Source: Alopecurus myosuroides (lineage: Eukaryota; Streptophyta; Magnoliopsida; Poales; Poaceae). Taken from it: a stretch of DNA of 64,000 nt. Shown here piece by piece: positions 23,040-35,421 of this stretch; position 1 is the first letter of the stretch; each line of letters starts with the position of its first letter. The translations under genes and the position numbers were made by a program. The stretch covers positions 270,581,265-270,645,264 of the forward strand of contig CM054062.1 in NCBI GenBank assembly GCA_028641055.1. Direction: 5' to 3'. The notes under the pieces are model-generated. The model did not search any database, had not been told where the DNA came from, and was given only the letters and a program-made list of their open reading frames with translations.

Positions 23040-25868
23040 ATGGCGAACAATGGAGGAGGGCGAGGCTATGGGGATGGCCCCAACAGAGATGGAGATCGGG
23101 GAAACTTTGATGGCTACCCCAATCACAGGGGTATGGCAGGCCGGGGTTATGGCAATTTTCATCAAGGCGGTCTGAGTGGCACAACGGGTAATGGCGATTT
23201 TTAGCAGAGGCAACAAGGCTTTGGAGAAAACAACGGGGGAGGGTTTGTAATTTTAATGCCGGTACTGGCTTTGAGAATCAAGGTGGATACAATGGCTATA
23301 ATGGCGGCGGAGACTGTTTTCGTCGCCCGTATCATAATGGCAATACAAACCGGGGTGCGTACAGGGGAAGATCTGGCTTCGGGTACTTCCCGCGAGGCCG
23401 TGGAGCTGGGAGGCCTCCGACTATCCAGACCACGACTGGGGCAGTTCCTCGACTGCAGGAGGACATCGTAGCGGCAGTGGTTCGTCAAGTCACCGAGGCC
23501 CTGCGGGTACAGGCGGTGCCCATGGGTCAGGTTGCTCGAGCATCTATTGCAGCAGCCATCAGTGTTTTGCCCAGTTCCGCTGCCGGGCCGGAATCGGCGT
23601 CGACCGAGGTGGCTCCTTCCGTTGCTACTCCTTCGGTTGCACTGCCACAGACGATGGTGACTGCACAAGGAGGGACGATGAACGGAGGAGGGACGAACAA
23701 TGTTGATGGTCTTGGAAAAAAAAGGCAAAAAGGTGGAAAAGGCCAAGTGCTATCAGTGTGGTGCTCTGGATCATCGGAGGGCGGACTGCCCCGTTGAGGT
23801 GTGCAAGTATTGTGAGGGGTCGGGCCATGCACCGGATGATTGTCCACTTCTGTCAGTTGCAAAAGAGCAGGTCGTTACGCATGGTTTCATTCATGAGGGG
23901 ATTAATTTTTACGAGGCAATCCCAACGACTACGTACCGTCCAAAGATTGACTCGGCTAGGCTTGCAAAGCTATCGGTTTCCGGTGGACAACTTTCTGTGG
24001 ATCAGATTTCGGCTCAGCTACAGAGGTTGGTTCTCGTTGAGGATTTCAAGTGGGAAGTGATTCAAGTGATTGAAAATGTGTTCAATGTTCCCTTTCCTTC
24101 TAAACATGAATTAGAGAGGATGAAGGTGTTCGGTGTTTACCATGTCCCTAACAGCACATGTGTCATTACGGTTGAGTAATGGGCAGTGGACGTGAAACCT
24201 TTGTGGCTACTTCCTGAGATTTGGTCCGAGTTTCCGATATTCCACCAGTTCATAGAGGAGATTTCTTGATTCTTTGGAGTCTTAGTTTGTTGTTTCGTAA
24301 AACCTTAAATATGGATATGAAATATACCAGAAAACATGGTGTTTTGCGAATTCTAGTGGGTTGCATGGATTATAAACTTATTCCATAGAAGTGGGTTGTT
24401 TTCATCAAGGATGGTTTTTATGAGCTAAAATTCTTTGTGGAGAACCCTAATGCGGAGGGGCAAGAGGATATGGTGGTTGACAAGAGGAATGATCATGATG
24501 AGAAAGATGGCAATGGTGAGAAGGCAAAAGATGATGAGTTCGATGGGAGTGCGGAAAAAAAAAACATTCATGTGGAGTATTCTATTTAAATTGGCAGCGG
24601 GGGGGGGGGGGGGGGGGGGGAGGGGGGAAGGAGCCCAAATTGAGGGATTCATCCTCTCACGGTGTGCATCGGAGTATCACTCCCAGTGTCGTTCTATCCC
24701 CGATGGTGGCTTCCTCTTTGGTCTTGGCTCATAAGGAGTTAGCCAAATTGGCTCATGCAGAGCCGAGGTGGACTCTCACAACCTTGGATCATGGTGGTAC
24801 TTCGATGGCCACACAACGACACGTGGAGGTGACGGACCGTGCGGTCTCTTCTCGTTAGCAGGAAGCAGATGCGGCTGCTTCCTTTGCCTCTGCCGGCAGA
24901 GAAGTGCTGCTGAGGCACAGCAGCAGCGGGACGCTAGCGGGCTGAGATGCGCTGTCGAGGCGCATCACCAGTAGTGGAGTCCCGAGGGCACTGCCGGGCA
25001 GCGTTTCTCTTTGTTTTTTGTCGGGCAACGAGTTTCTTTGGCTCCAACTTTATAGAGGGGGACGGTCATGCAGGTTGCTTCTGAGCAGGTTGGGCATCAT
25101 CTGAGCGTCGTGCACACGAGTGTGGAGGTCCGTCATGCACAACGGTGATTATATTGTCCCACGTTTAGAGGTCGTGGATCCATGGTGTTTGGAGTCGGAG
25201 TTTGTAGAGGGAGCACACTCGTCTGGTTGGGGTTCGAGGTGTGCAGTGACTTCGACATCTAGGACGGTCCCTTACCTCAACCAGGCGGATTGGGGTTGAG
25301 TGACAAGATGGCTACGGTCAAGCGTCGTACGGAGGCTGAGGTGATGGAATTTGGTGGCTTGGAGAGCTTGGCATTGGAGATTCGATCCAGCCCTCGTCTC
25401 CAAGCTAAGGAGGATGCGGATTTACCGCAGCCACATCGGGCGATGGCTCTGGCCGCACGTAGAGATTCTGCGTTTTCTTCAAGTACAACCTCGCGCTCCA
25501 TGTTGTCTATTCGTTCTTTTAATAATTCCGAAATTTTAAATAGTGCGGATAAATTAGGTATTTCTTTAGGAAGTACAAAAGAACAAGTAGCCACATCTAT
25601 TTCTAATATATTGGAGAGGGATAACACCAGAGAAATCACTTCTATTGAGAATATAATTTTAAAAAATAGTTTGGAGAATAGTACTCTGGCTATGAGAAAG
25701 GCTTCCAATTTGAGTGACGATTTAGATAACGAGGAGGGAGATTCGGTTTTAGATCAAATGAATTTATCTATGAAGTTTCTAACGGGTAAACATGCTCTTA
25801 AGAAATATAGCGGTTGTTCTACTAAACCAAGAAGAAGTGCAAGGATTAGAAAATTGAAAAAACAATGA
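23040..25868 (+). pseudogene. LINE ORF1 pseudogene (nucleic-acid-binding protein with two CCHC zinc knuckles)
   Basis: The ATG at 23040 opens a Gly/Asn/Arg-rich segment (MANNGGGRGYGDGPNRDGDR) that stops at about 23201. After frame changes, 23737-23853 encodes two knuckles, CYQCGALDHRRADC and CKYCEGSGHAPDDC. The conserved Triticeae LINE ORF1 region follows, including VFGVYHVPNSTCVITVE and, beyond a stop at 24178, the WAVDVKPLWLLPEIW part. The C-terminal end (25290-25868) is an open 192-codon stretch ending in the basic sequence RRSARIRKLKKQ. A run of 22 G at 24599 interrupts it. The protein would coat LINE RNA. Its stop overlaps the ORF2 start as ATGA. Confidence 0.85.
24599..24627. repeat. 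Poly-G tract
   Basis: Twenty-two G residues, one A and six more G interrupt LINE ORF1. Such runs are prone to length errors in sequencing and assembly, so its exact length is unreliable. Confidence 0.9.
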
Positions 25869-28800
25869 AAACCTTAATTTGGAATAGTGATGGGTTCGGG
25901 GATCATGCCAAACATATTGTGGTAAATGATTTTGTGAAGGAGCACAATCTTGAGGTTGTGGCATTGCTTGAAACGTGGAGATCTGTGTTTTCTCCTCAGT
26001 TCTTGCAATTCTTGGCAGGGTAGAGATTTTACGTGGTACTATCTACCTCCACACGGGTGCTCTGGTGGAATGCTAGTTGGTTTTAATAACTCACCACTTG
26101 CGGAAAAAACCGTTGTATCGGGTGATTTTTGTGCCAGATTTCATGTCAAAACAAGATCTGATGGTTTTTTATGGAGCCTAGTGATAGTCTATGGGGATGC
26201 ACATGATTCAAAGAAACCGGATTTTTTTAACTAACTTGGTCAGAGTGTGTGAGAATGAGTATTTACCTCTTCTCGTTGGGGGTGATTTCAATATCATAAG
26301 ACGCCACAATGAAAAAAAATAACGATAATTTTAATGCTCGGTGGCCCTCTATTTTTAATGCTACCATGAGGAGTCTGGATTTGAAAGAAATAGAGATTTC
26401 AGGTCATCAATACACGTGAGCAAATAGGAGACCTATCCCAACATACGAAAAGTTGGATAGATTTCTTGCTAGCATAGAGTGGGAGCAAAAATATCCTTTG
26501 GCAACGGTACATGCATTGACTCGTATAGGGTCAGATCATACACTGTTAGTTTTAGACTCAGGGGATCATGCTCACGTAGGTAATAAAAGCCACTTTTCAT
26601 TCAAACTTTCATGGATACGCCAGGAAGGTTTTTATGATGTTGTTCTCCGGGATTGGAATTCGGTCACAACTGGAGTATCTCCCATTGAATGGTGACAAAA
26701 CAAGATCCGTCATTTGCGTCAATTCTTGAGAGGATGGGCTAAAAACTTGAGTGGGCAATACAAGATTTTAAAAGATAAGTTAATGGTGTTGATTGATAAC
26801 CTCGATATAAAAGCGGAAACGATTCCTTTAAGTGCGGCTGAGCGGGCGGCTAAAAATGAAGCAGATGATTGTTTGGCTAAACTAAGACTAGATGAAGAAG
26901 CCAAATGGCCTCAGAGGGCAAACTCTAAGCATAGCCAAGAAGGAGGTAATAATACGAAGTATTTCCACCTTATTGTAAATGGTAAGCATCGTAAGAAAAA
27001 TATTTTTCAGCTATAACAAGATGAGCGCATGATTGTTGGAGAAGCAAATTTGAGGGTTTTTATTTCTAAATACTATAAGAAACCTTTTGGAGCACCGACT
27101 CCAAATTTTCTTTCCCTAGTTGAGTAAATGAATGACGACATGCCCCAAATTTCACCTCAGGAGAATGTTATTCTAACAGCTATGTTTACGGAACATGAGT
27201 TGTTCGATGCGATTTCCCAAATGGAGCATAATAAAGCTCCAGGACCTTAGGGGTTTCTTGCGGAGTTTTATCAGCATTTTTGGGAAGTTATCAAGAGCGA
27301 TTTGATGTCTTTGTTTTCCCAATTATATAGGGGGAATTGCATCCTTTTAAGCTTAACTTTGGGGTAATTACTTTGCTTCCCAAAAAAGAAGATGGCAGTC
27401 GAATTGAACAGTACATGCCCATTTGCCTACTTAACATGAGTTTTAATTTTTTTACCAAAGTGGGAACTAATAGGGTAACATCTATTGAGAGTTGAGTTAT
27501 TCAATCAACACAATCAGCTTTCCTCCCAGGATGAAATATTTTAGAGGGTATAGTGGTTTTGCATGAGACTATCCATGAGCTTAAGACGAAAAAACTGGAT
27601 GGTGTGTTTCTTAAAATCGATTTTGAGAAAGCATACGATAAAGTTAATTGGTGTTTTTTACAATAAGTTCTAAGAATGAAAGGATTCTCACCAATGTGGT
27701 GTGAGTGGATTGCCCATTTTTGTCAAAGGGGGGGGGAGTGTGGGTATAAAGGTTAATGATCAGATCGGTCATTACTTTCAAACACTCAAAGGTCCGAGAC
27801 AAGGGGATCCGTTATCCACTATTTTGTTTAATCTGGTAGCCGATATGTTAGCTATTCTCATTTCTCGAGCAAAGGAGGATGGCCAGGCTGGTGGGTTGAT
27901 ACCACATCTTGTCGACGGCGGGGTATCGATTCTGCAATATGTGAATGATACGATTTTTTTCTTGGAACATGATATTCAAAAGGCTCTTAATATAAAACTT
28001 ATTCTCGTGTTGTTCGAACAGCTATCGAGTTTAAATATTAATATTAATAAGAGCGAGTTATATTGTTTTGGTAAGGCTAAGGCCCAAGATGACTATCGTC
28101 ACATTTTTGGTTGTGAGGTAGGAAGTTCACCTTTTAAATATCTTGGGATACCGATACATTATAGGAAGCTTTTAAACAAAGAGTGAAGGCCGGTGGAAGA
28201 TAGATTTGGGCAAAAGTTGAGTTCTTGGGTTGGGAAGTTATTATCATATGGGGATCGTCTTATCTTGATAAATTCGGTCCTAACTAGTCTTTCAATGTTT
28301 CTCCTTTCCTTCTTCAAAATACCAAAATGAGTTATGAAAAGATTAGAATTTTACCGATCAAGATTCTTTTGACAGAGTGATAGTAAAAAGAGAAAGTATA
28401 GGTTAACAAAGTGGAATATTGTCTATTGTCCAAAGGATCAAGGGGGGATGGGTATTGAGGTGTTAGACATTAAGAATAAATGTCTTCTTAGTAAGTGGTT
28501 CTCTAATAATTTGCATGAGGAGGGTGTATGGAAGGAGCTTCTAACAAACAAATATCTAGGAGACAAAATGTTGTCTTAAGTAGAAGCTAGACCATCGGAC
28601 TCCCCGTTTTTGAAAGGTTTGATGAGGGTGAAGCACGATTATTTTGAGAGAGTCTCTCTTGCTTTGGTAAATGGTGAAATGGTGTGGTGTTGGGAGGATA
28701 TTTGGTTAGGGGACAATCCGTTGTCCCAAGATATTAAAAATTAAGATATTACTTGTGGAAGCTAAAGGTTCCATTAAAAATTAAGATATTACTTTGGTTT

Positions 28801-28911
28801 CTTAATAGAAAAGTGATTTTGAAAAAAGATAATTTGGCTAAGCGATGATAAGCTGGGGATAAAAAATGTGTTTTCTGTGGTACGGATGAAACGGTTGAAC
28901 ATATTTTTATA
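25865..28911 (+). pseudogene. LINE ORF2 pseudogene: endonuclease, reverse transcriptase, start of zinc-binding domain
   Basis: ORF2 starts MKTLIWNSDGFGDHAKHIVV at 25865, overlapping the ORF1 stop. The APE-type endonuclease is recognisable (ALLETWRS, GGDFNII near 26280). Reverse transcriptase spans about 27170-28190: HNKAPGP before a stop, VITLLPKKEDGSRIEQYMPI, FLKIDFEKAYDKVNW, GPRQGDPLSTILFNLVADML. The catalytic motif reads QYVND where YxDD is needed, so an essential Asp is lost. The zf-RVT region (CVFCGTDETVEHIFIE) is reached at 28870-28911 and cut there by the Gypsy LTR. More than ten stops and several frameshifts are present. A direct repeat of about 20 bp at 28733 and 28774 marks an internal deletion. 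Confidence 0.9.
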
Positions 28912-30246
28912 GAAGAGGGGCAGCAGGGGGGCCACACCATAGGGTGGCGCGGCCCTCCTGGTCGTGCCAGCTATAGGTGTGGGCCCCCTGGAGCGGCACC
29001 GCCTTTGCCCTTTTGCCTATTTAAGCCCCCGGATGGAAAACCGTAGGCACCTGATCAAAATCCCCCAAAAAAGTTCCGCAGCCGCCGTCACCGTCAACCC
29101 TAGATTAGGGGGGGGGGTTCTCAAGCTGTTTCCGGCACCCTGCCGGTGAGGAGATCATCACCGGAGGCTTCTACATCACCATGCCTGCTTACAGAGTGAT
29201 GCGTGAGTAGTTCATCCTTGGACTACGGGTTCGTAGCTGTAGCTAGATGGTTGTCTTATCCTCATATGCCTCCATGTTTAGATCTCGTGAGCTGCCTATC
29301 ATGATCGAGATTGATCTTATGTAATTCTTTGTGCTATGTTTGCTGGGATCCAATGAATATTGACCTTATGCCAAGTTTATTATAGTCTTTATTTGCATAT
29401 GTTATTTGTGATCTTGCATGCTCTCCGTTGCTAGTGGTTATTCTGGCCAAGTAGTTGCTAGTGACTCCAAGAGGGAGTATTTATGCTCGATAGTGGGTTC
29501 ATGCCTCCTTCTTGCCTTGCTCGAGTGACAGAAACATAAAGGGGGAGGATGTGATGTTGCCATTAGGGAGAAAACATCAACGAGAGTTCCCACGTGCATA
29601 ATCATTGCTTATATTACACACTTTGTTTAATGCAATTATCTGTTGCTTGCAACTTAATACCTAAGGGGGTTCGGATGATAACCTGAGGGTGGATTATTAG
29701 TCATAGATGCAGATGGATGTCGGTCTATGTGTCTTGTTGTAATGCCCGCACTAAATATCATAGTAATATTCATGTATATTGTGCACTACGGTGCAACCTT
29801 TATTTGTCAATTTCCCAGCTTTAATTTGTTCACCCAACATGCTATCTTTTATGGAGAGACACCACTAGTGAAACTATGAACCCCGGTCCATTTTCCACAC
29901 TGTTAAACAAACCACAACAATTTCCTGCTTTCTTTATTTTCTGCAAGCCTACACTATTTTTCCACACTATACGTCTAATCTTTGTTTTCAGCAAGACCGT
30001 TGAGATTGACAACCTCACTGTACCGTTGGGGCAAAGTATTTTGGTTGAGTTGTGTGCAGGTTCCACGTTGTTGCTGACACCGGTGAAGCGTCAACACCAC
30101 AGCAAGTAGCATCAACCTTCCGAAGGTCCTCCTTCTCCTACTGGAATGATAACCCTGGTTCTTAACTAAGGGGGAAACTTCCTACCGCTGTGCTCATCAC
30201 ACCCTCCTCTTGGGGTATCCCAACGAGTGCAAGATATGCACCATCA
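28912..30246 (+). repeat. 5' LTR of the plus-strand Gypsy element (first 250 bp missing)
   Basis: Starting at GAAGAGGGGCAGCAG it follows 34086-35421 closely, including the TTAAGCCCCC, GATGCGTGAGTAG and GGTATCCCAACGAGTGC blocks, and ends at GCACCATCA. The missing piece corresponds to 33836-34085. The LINE sequence next to it also ends in GAAGAG, so a short microhomology marks the deletion point. Confidence 0.88.
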
Positions 30247-30257
30247 AGGACTTTTTC

Positions 30258-30277
30258 TAGCGCCGTTGCCGGGGAGA
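30258..30277 (+). other. PBS-like sequence of the plus-strand Gypsy element
   Basis: TAGCGCCGTTGCCGGGGAGA lies 11 bases after the LTR end. The equivalent in many Triticeae Gypsy elements begins TGGCGCCGTTG; here the second base is changed. The reverse-oriented element at 41156 has the unmutated form. Confidence 0.75.
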
Positions 30278-30439
30278 AGGAAGTCTTCTGGCAAGGGGAT
30301 TCTCTCACTCTCAATCTCTTTATTTTGTTTATTGTCTTTTTTTTACCTTTGTCTTGTTTTTATTTCTCTTTCTCAAAAACACAAAAAAATTAGTTTACTT
30401 CATAGCTGTTATTTACTTGCTTGCTTTTATTCTGCTAAA

Positions 30440-31145
30440 ATGAGTATTCCTGAAGTAGAGGTTCGTTCTTTTAGGCAACAAGGGGGAGAAAGTTTAAAAG
30501 ATACTTGGTATAGAATAAATAATGCTCATAAGAGGTGCACAAAAAAAAAATCTACCTTGATACTCCTGAGAAATTTTTATGTTGGTATTTCTGGCTGGTA
30601 TAGGCATGTGTTAGATACTCTTACATGTGGAAATTTTCTAAGAACTCCTGCTTTGGAATCCTACAATTTGATTGAAAGTTTAGTAGGAGCACCCCCCCAT
30701 TACAACTGTTAAAACCGAGATCACTTTGGAGAATGTTATTGATAAACTAAACTCTTTAGAAATGAACTTATCAATCTTCCTTGATAATGCTAGCGAAGTT
30801 AATGAATTACTAGTTACTGTTGATAAAAGAATCACAGCTCTAGAAGCTAGCAACACTCATGATAATCAAAGTTTTAGGATTGGTAAACTAGAGGATGCCA
30901 TGGGAACTTTAAGCTCAACCTTTTAATCTCTTAAATTCAAAAAGGAGAAAGCCTTTGTGGGAAATGATCAAAGATTTATGTATGCTCCTAAGATGGCTAA
31001 ACCCAAATCTCAATATGTGCTGAAAATTGCTAAAACAATTAATGAGACTAAGAGTGACCTTCATGTTGAATCTTCAAAAACTTCTAAAGTGCCTATTGCT
31101 GCAAATAATGGTTTATAGGAAGGTATAGTTGATGCTTATTTACTT
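30440..31145 (+). pseudogene. Gag-like fragment of the plus-strand Gypsy element, frameshifted
   Basis: The ATG at 30440 opens MSIPEVEVRSFRQQGGESLK, then WYRINNAHKRCTKK and LLRNFYVGISGWYRHVLDTL, the pattern of a Ty3/Gypsy retrotransposon gag domain. The frame breaks at a run of seven C near 30692. The +1 frame then continues as ITTVKTEITLENVIDKLNSL (30726-30926), with two later stops before 31145. No zinc knuckle, protease or polymerase follows, so the element depended on others to move. Confidence 0.75.
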
Positions 31146-33835
31146 CAAAACACTTGAGTTGATTTTCTATGCCTAGCTGAAAGGCTTTAAAGAAAAGCGC
31201 TAAAGGGAGACAACTCGTTTTATTTCTCCGTTTTCTATCAGTTTTCCTTTGTTTTCTTTGGTGTGCTTTGCACCTGGGTGTTGTATATTTCCTTAGAAAC
31301 CCCATTGTATCTTTTCTTTTGAGTTTTTGTTGATCCATGTAAAGCCACTAGTGGAAAGTTGAGCCTATATTTTGGATTTCTGCGCAGGAAACAAATTTCT
31401 GCTGTCCACTGTAAATTCCGTTAAAACTCACAGAACATTCAAAATGACCTGAGCTTTTTTGTTATTAATACTGAGTTATATACGCAACTTTTCTTAGAAG
31501 ACTACTTTTTTTATTTGAGCAACATAAGATTTTTGAAAAAAACGATCTTTACCCGCTTTTCTGTTTTGACGGATTTCTGCCATTTATCGCATTTGCATCT
31601 TAATATCTTTCTTTTGGCGTTCTTTTAAGAAAAAGAGTTGTGAAAGAAGTTGTGACATTATCTAATGTGTTTTTAGTGATATACTTGTGTTGAAACTGAA
31701 CCATGTGAATTTATTATTTCAATCGCACTAACATTGCTAATGAAGATTGTGAGAATTTTGATGTGAAGGAAGTTTTCAAGGGTCAAGAGAAAAGGATGAT
31801 ATGCTTTGATCAAGAAGAGTGAAAAGCCTAAAATTGGGTATGCCCCGGTGGTACATCCAAGAAAATTCCAAGAAGACTCAAGCGTCCAAGCTTGGGGATG
31901 CTCAAGGCATCCCCTTCTTCATCAACAAATTATCAGGTCACTTCTAGTGAAACTATATTTTTATTCGGTCGCATCTTATGTGCTTTACTTGGAGCGTCTT
32001 TTATTTTTGTTTTAAGTTTTCTTTTGCTTTTGCTTTAAGTTTGTTTTTACTTTTTTAATAAGCTTGGTTGGACCCCAGCATTCTTTTATTGGAGAGTGAC
32101 ACGCTCCGCTTTTTCTTGAGAATACGTTGTATTCTTAGTCTCTGTCTAGCTGCTGCATTTATTCAGCTCCTGTTTTGCATGCATCTCTTATTAGAGATGT
32201 TAGTTTTAGTAGTATTATTTGAGTACTCTCATTTTTGATTTCTGTATCATAAAGAGTATTTTTGTTAAAGCATGTTTTGTATGGTGCTTGTTGGGAGAAA
32301 TAGAAAACTGCTGCTTGAAGTAGAATTTATAACAGTACTAGTAGAAGCTTGTATAGACTGTGGCTAGAACTTTTTCATGCCATGCTAAATGTTATTTTAG
32401 TTTTAAATCCTTGTGGTTATTGAGTAGCATGATTAACCTCAAATAGCTGAGAGTGTTTAATATGTATTGAAAGATTCATGAGTTGTTCTTGTCATAGTAA
32501 AGCATCAATATATGGTATTCTCTTTCGAATGTTTTATTTGGTTGACTTGGCGCATGCTCACACCATGTTTATGACTACAAACCAGTCACAAATAGCCTCC
32601 ATGACCACTTATTTTTTGAACTTGTGATACTTCCTATGTTTTAATTAATGATGCTTATGTCGCTATGCATGATTATGGCTCTTATGCTCTCTTAATTTGT
32701 CGCTCCCAGTCTTTTGCTAGTCTTCACCTGTAATGAGTATGAGCTCTACTCGTGCATCCAAACTCCCTTAAGACAAAAAATTTCCCATTGTGTCCACCAT
32801 ACTTACCTACATATGGTATTTAACTGCCATTCCGAAGTAAATTGCGCATGTGCTACCTTTAAAACCTTCAAAATTAGTCCTGCTTTATGTTCATGTTTTT
32901 TGCTCATGAGGACGTAAATAGAGAATCTTTATCTCACTTGTTGATCATATTTCACACCCTGGACTAGTGGCTTCATCCGCTTATCCAAATGATAGAAGAG
33001 CTGGCAGCGGGGTGCCCAGCCCCAAATTAATGCAAACAAATTCTCTTCACTATTTTTGCCCCTGATTTATCAGTCAAAGCATAATTGTGTAAACAAAAGA
33101 GAAAGAGGGATGACCTTCTACACCAGTTGCGTCCTTCACCATGGGAGTCGCTCTTGTGAATCCAGTTGACTTGTGACGTACTGTATTTTCTGTTTACCAA
33201 TCGTTGACATTAGCATACATCTCCCAAAATATAGACATTCCTCCACAAATGTCAAACTTTTAATACCTCTGTTTAATAAAATAAAAGCTCTAGCACATGA
33301 GTGATCCCTGCTTCCCTCAGCGAAGGGCCTTTCTTTTACTTTTATGCTGAGTCTCCATCTTCTAACTTTATGCACAGTTGAGAGAGCATTTTTTTTCCAT
33401 TCTGAGTTCTATGTGCATATGTCCCATAAGCATCAATAATTACTTCATGATGTGATATTATTTGTTCTTAAATTATTTGTTCTAGTCTTCCTCTTGAAAT
33501 TTGAAGTTGTCCTGGCATTTATGTTTTTCCCCACTCTTAAGGACTATCGAAATATCACTTTGCCATGCTTTCTCTATACCTGAAACAAACGTCAACCTTT
33601 CTTCGCATTATTATTCATGATCCTTTATTTGTGTTACTCTTCGTGATGCGAAGTAATTGCTATGCTTTATTATTAAGTTTTATTTATCATGCCTGTGTTT
33701 AAAGTTTTATGACCTCAACGTGCATATGCTTTTACATTAGATTGATCAAGTTATGTTAGTAGCATGTCACCTCAGAAATTATTGTTTTATCGTTTACCTA
33801 CTCGAGGACGAGTAGGAACTAAGCTTGGGGATGCT
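31146..33835 (+). other. Noncoding internal region of the plus-strand Gypsy element
   Basis: I find no pol domains in this 2.7 kb. Much of it matches, in inverse orientation, the internal region of the minus-strand Gypsy element at 37470-40200. Shared blocks are GTAGGTAAACAATAAAACA-type sequence beside the LTR, the AAGCTTGGGGATGC polypurine tract (33821-33834) and the TGGGGCTGGGCACCCCGCTG segment. Small reading frames here are not supported. Confidence 0.7.
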
Positions 33836-35421
33836 TGATACGTCATAAACGTATCCCTAATTTCTGATGCTCCATGATGATATTATGTCAATTGCTACAT
33901 GTTTTCTCCCTTCTTTATATCATTTTTATCGATTTTCTGGACTAACCTATTAACAAGATGCCATAGAGCCAGTTCCCTCTTTTCTGCTGTTTTTTCAGTT
34001 TCGGAAAAGTTGTTCTGGAAATATTCTCGGAATCGGAAAATTCGAAGCCCGGAAGTCCTATTTTCCCCGGAAGCATCCAGAAGACCGAAGAGGGGCAGCA
34101 GAGGGGGCCACACCATAGGGTGGCGCGGCCCCTCCTGGCCGCGCCAGCTATAGGTGTGGGCCCCCTGGAGCACCACCGCCTTTGCCCTTTCGCCTATTTA
34201 AGCCCCCCGAATGGAAAACCCTACGCACCTGATCAAAATCCCCGAAAAAGTTCCGCGGCCGCTGTCACCGTCAACCCTAGATCAGGGGGGTTCTGAAGCT
34301 GTTTCCGGCACCCGGCCGGAGAGGAGATCATCACCGCAGGCTTCTACATCACCATGCCTGCCTCCGGAGTGATGCGTGAGTAGTTTATCCTTGGACCACG
34401 GGTTCGTAGCTATAGTTAGATGGTTGTCTTCTCCTCATATGCCTCCATGTTTAGATCTCGTAAGCTGCCTATCATGATCGAGATTGATCTTATGTAATTC
34501 TCTGTGCTGTGTTTGCTGGGATCCGATGAATATTGACCTTATGCCAAGTTTATTATAGTCTTTATTTGCATATGTTATTTGTGATCTTGCATTCTCTCTG
34601 CTGCTAGTGGTTATTCTTGTCAAGTAGTTGCTAGTGACTCCAAGAGGGAGTATTTATGCTCGATAGTGGGTTCATGCCTCCTTGTTGCCTTGCTCGAGTG
34701 ACAGAAACGTGAAGGGGGAGGATGTGTTGTTGCCATTAGGGAGAAAACAACGGTGAGAGTGCCCGCGTGCATAATCATTGCTTACATTACACACTTTGTT
34801 TAATGCAATTATCTGTTGCTTGCAACTTAATACCTAAGGGGGTTCGGATGATAACCTGAGGGTGGATTATTAGTCATAGATGCAGATGGATGTCAGTCTA
34901 TGTATCTTGTAGTAATGCCCGCACTAAATAGCATAGTAATCTTCATGTCATATTGTGCAATATGGTGCAACCTTTATTTTTCAATTGCCTAGCTGTAATT
35001 TGTTCACCCAACATGCTATCTTTTATGGAGAGACACCACTAGTGAAACTATGAACCCCAGTCCATTTTTCCACAATGTTAAACAAACCACAACAATTTCC
35101 TGCTTTCCTTACTTTCTGGAAGCATACACTATTTTTCCACACTATACATCTAATATTTGTTTTCAGCAAGACCGGTGAGATTGACAACCTCACTGTACCG
35201 TTGGGGCAAAGTATTTTGGTTGAGTTGTGTGCAGGTTCCACGTTGTTGCTGACATCGGTGAAGCGCCAGCACCACCGTCAGTGGCATCAACCTTCTGAAG
35301 GTCCTCCTTCTCCTACTGGATTGATAACCATGGTTCTTAACTAAGGGGAAAACTTCCTACCGCTGTGCTCATCACACCCTCCTCTTGGGGTATCCCAACG
35401 AGTGCAAGATCTGCACCATCA
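33836..35421 (+). repeat. 3' LTR of the plus-strand Gypsy element (1586 bp)
   Basis: It starts TGATACGTCATAAACGTATC right after the polypurine tract and ends GCACCATCA. Its body matches the truncated left LTR. Immediately after it the BAHD exon remnant begins, so the insertion point is exact. Confidence 0.9.

Larger units (their letters stand above)
22975..28911 (+). mobile_element. Decayed L1-type LINE with ORF1 and ORF2
   Basis: A non-LTR element reads left to right: ORF1 with two CCHC knuckles, then ORF2 with endonuclease and reverse transcriptase. Many stops and shifts show it is old. The 5' boundary is uncertain (somewhere between 22480 and 23040). The 3' end is missing: ORF2 runs straight into a truncated Gypsy LTR at 28912, so no poly(A) tail or target duplication can be found. 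Confidence 0.88.
28912..35421 (+). mobile_element. Non-autonomous Gypsy-type element, plus strand, 5' LTR truncated
   Basis: Two related LTRs (28912-30246 and 33836-35421) flank an internal region with a PBS-like site, a gag-like fragment and a long noncoding part, but no pol. The left LTR lacks its first 250 bp and joins LINE sequence directly. The right end falls inside a BAHD exon fragment, with GTCTA at 35422-35426 as the likely target duplication. LTR starts of the type TGATACGTC...ACGTATCC are common in Triticeae Gypsy families such as Sabrina or Fatima; I do not assign one. Confidence 0.87.

Noticed and set aside
23201..23862. Minus-strand frames of 111-181 codons
   Set aside because: They are antisense to the LINE ORF1 segment, which has two clear zinc knuckles on the plus strand.
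28964..29149. Small frames near the LTR, for example 61 codons
   Set aside because: They lie inside the LTR, and the same sequence in the other LTR carries stops or shifts.
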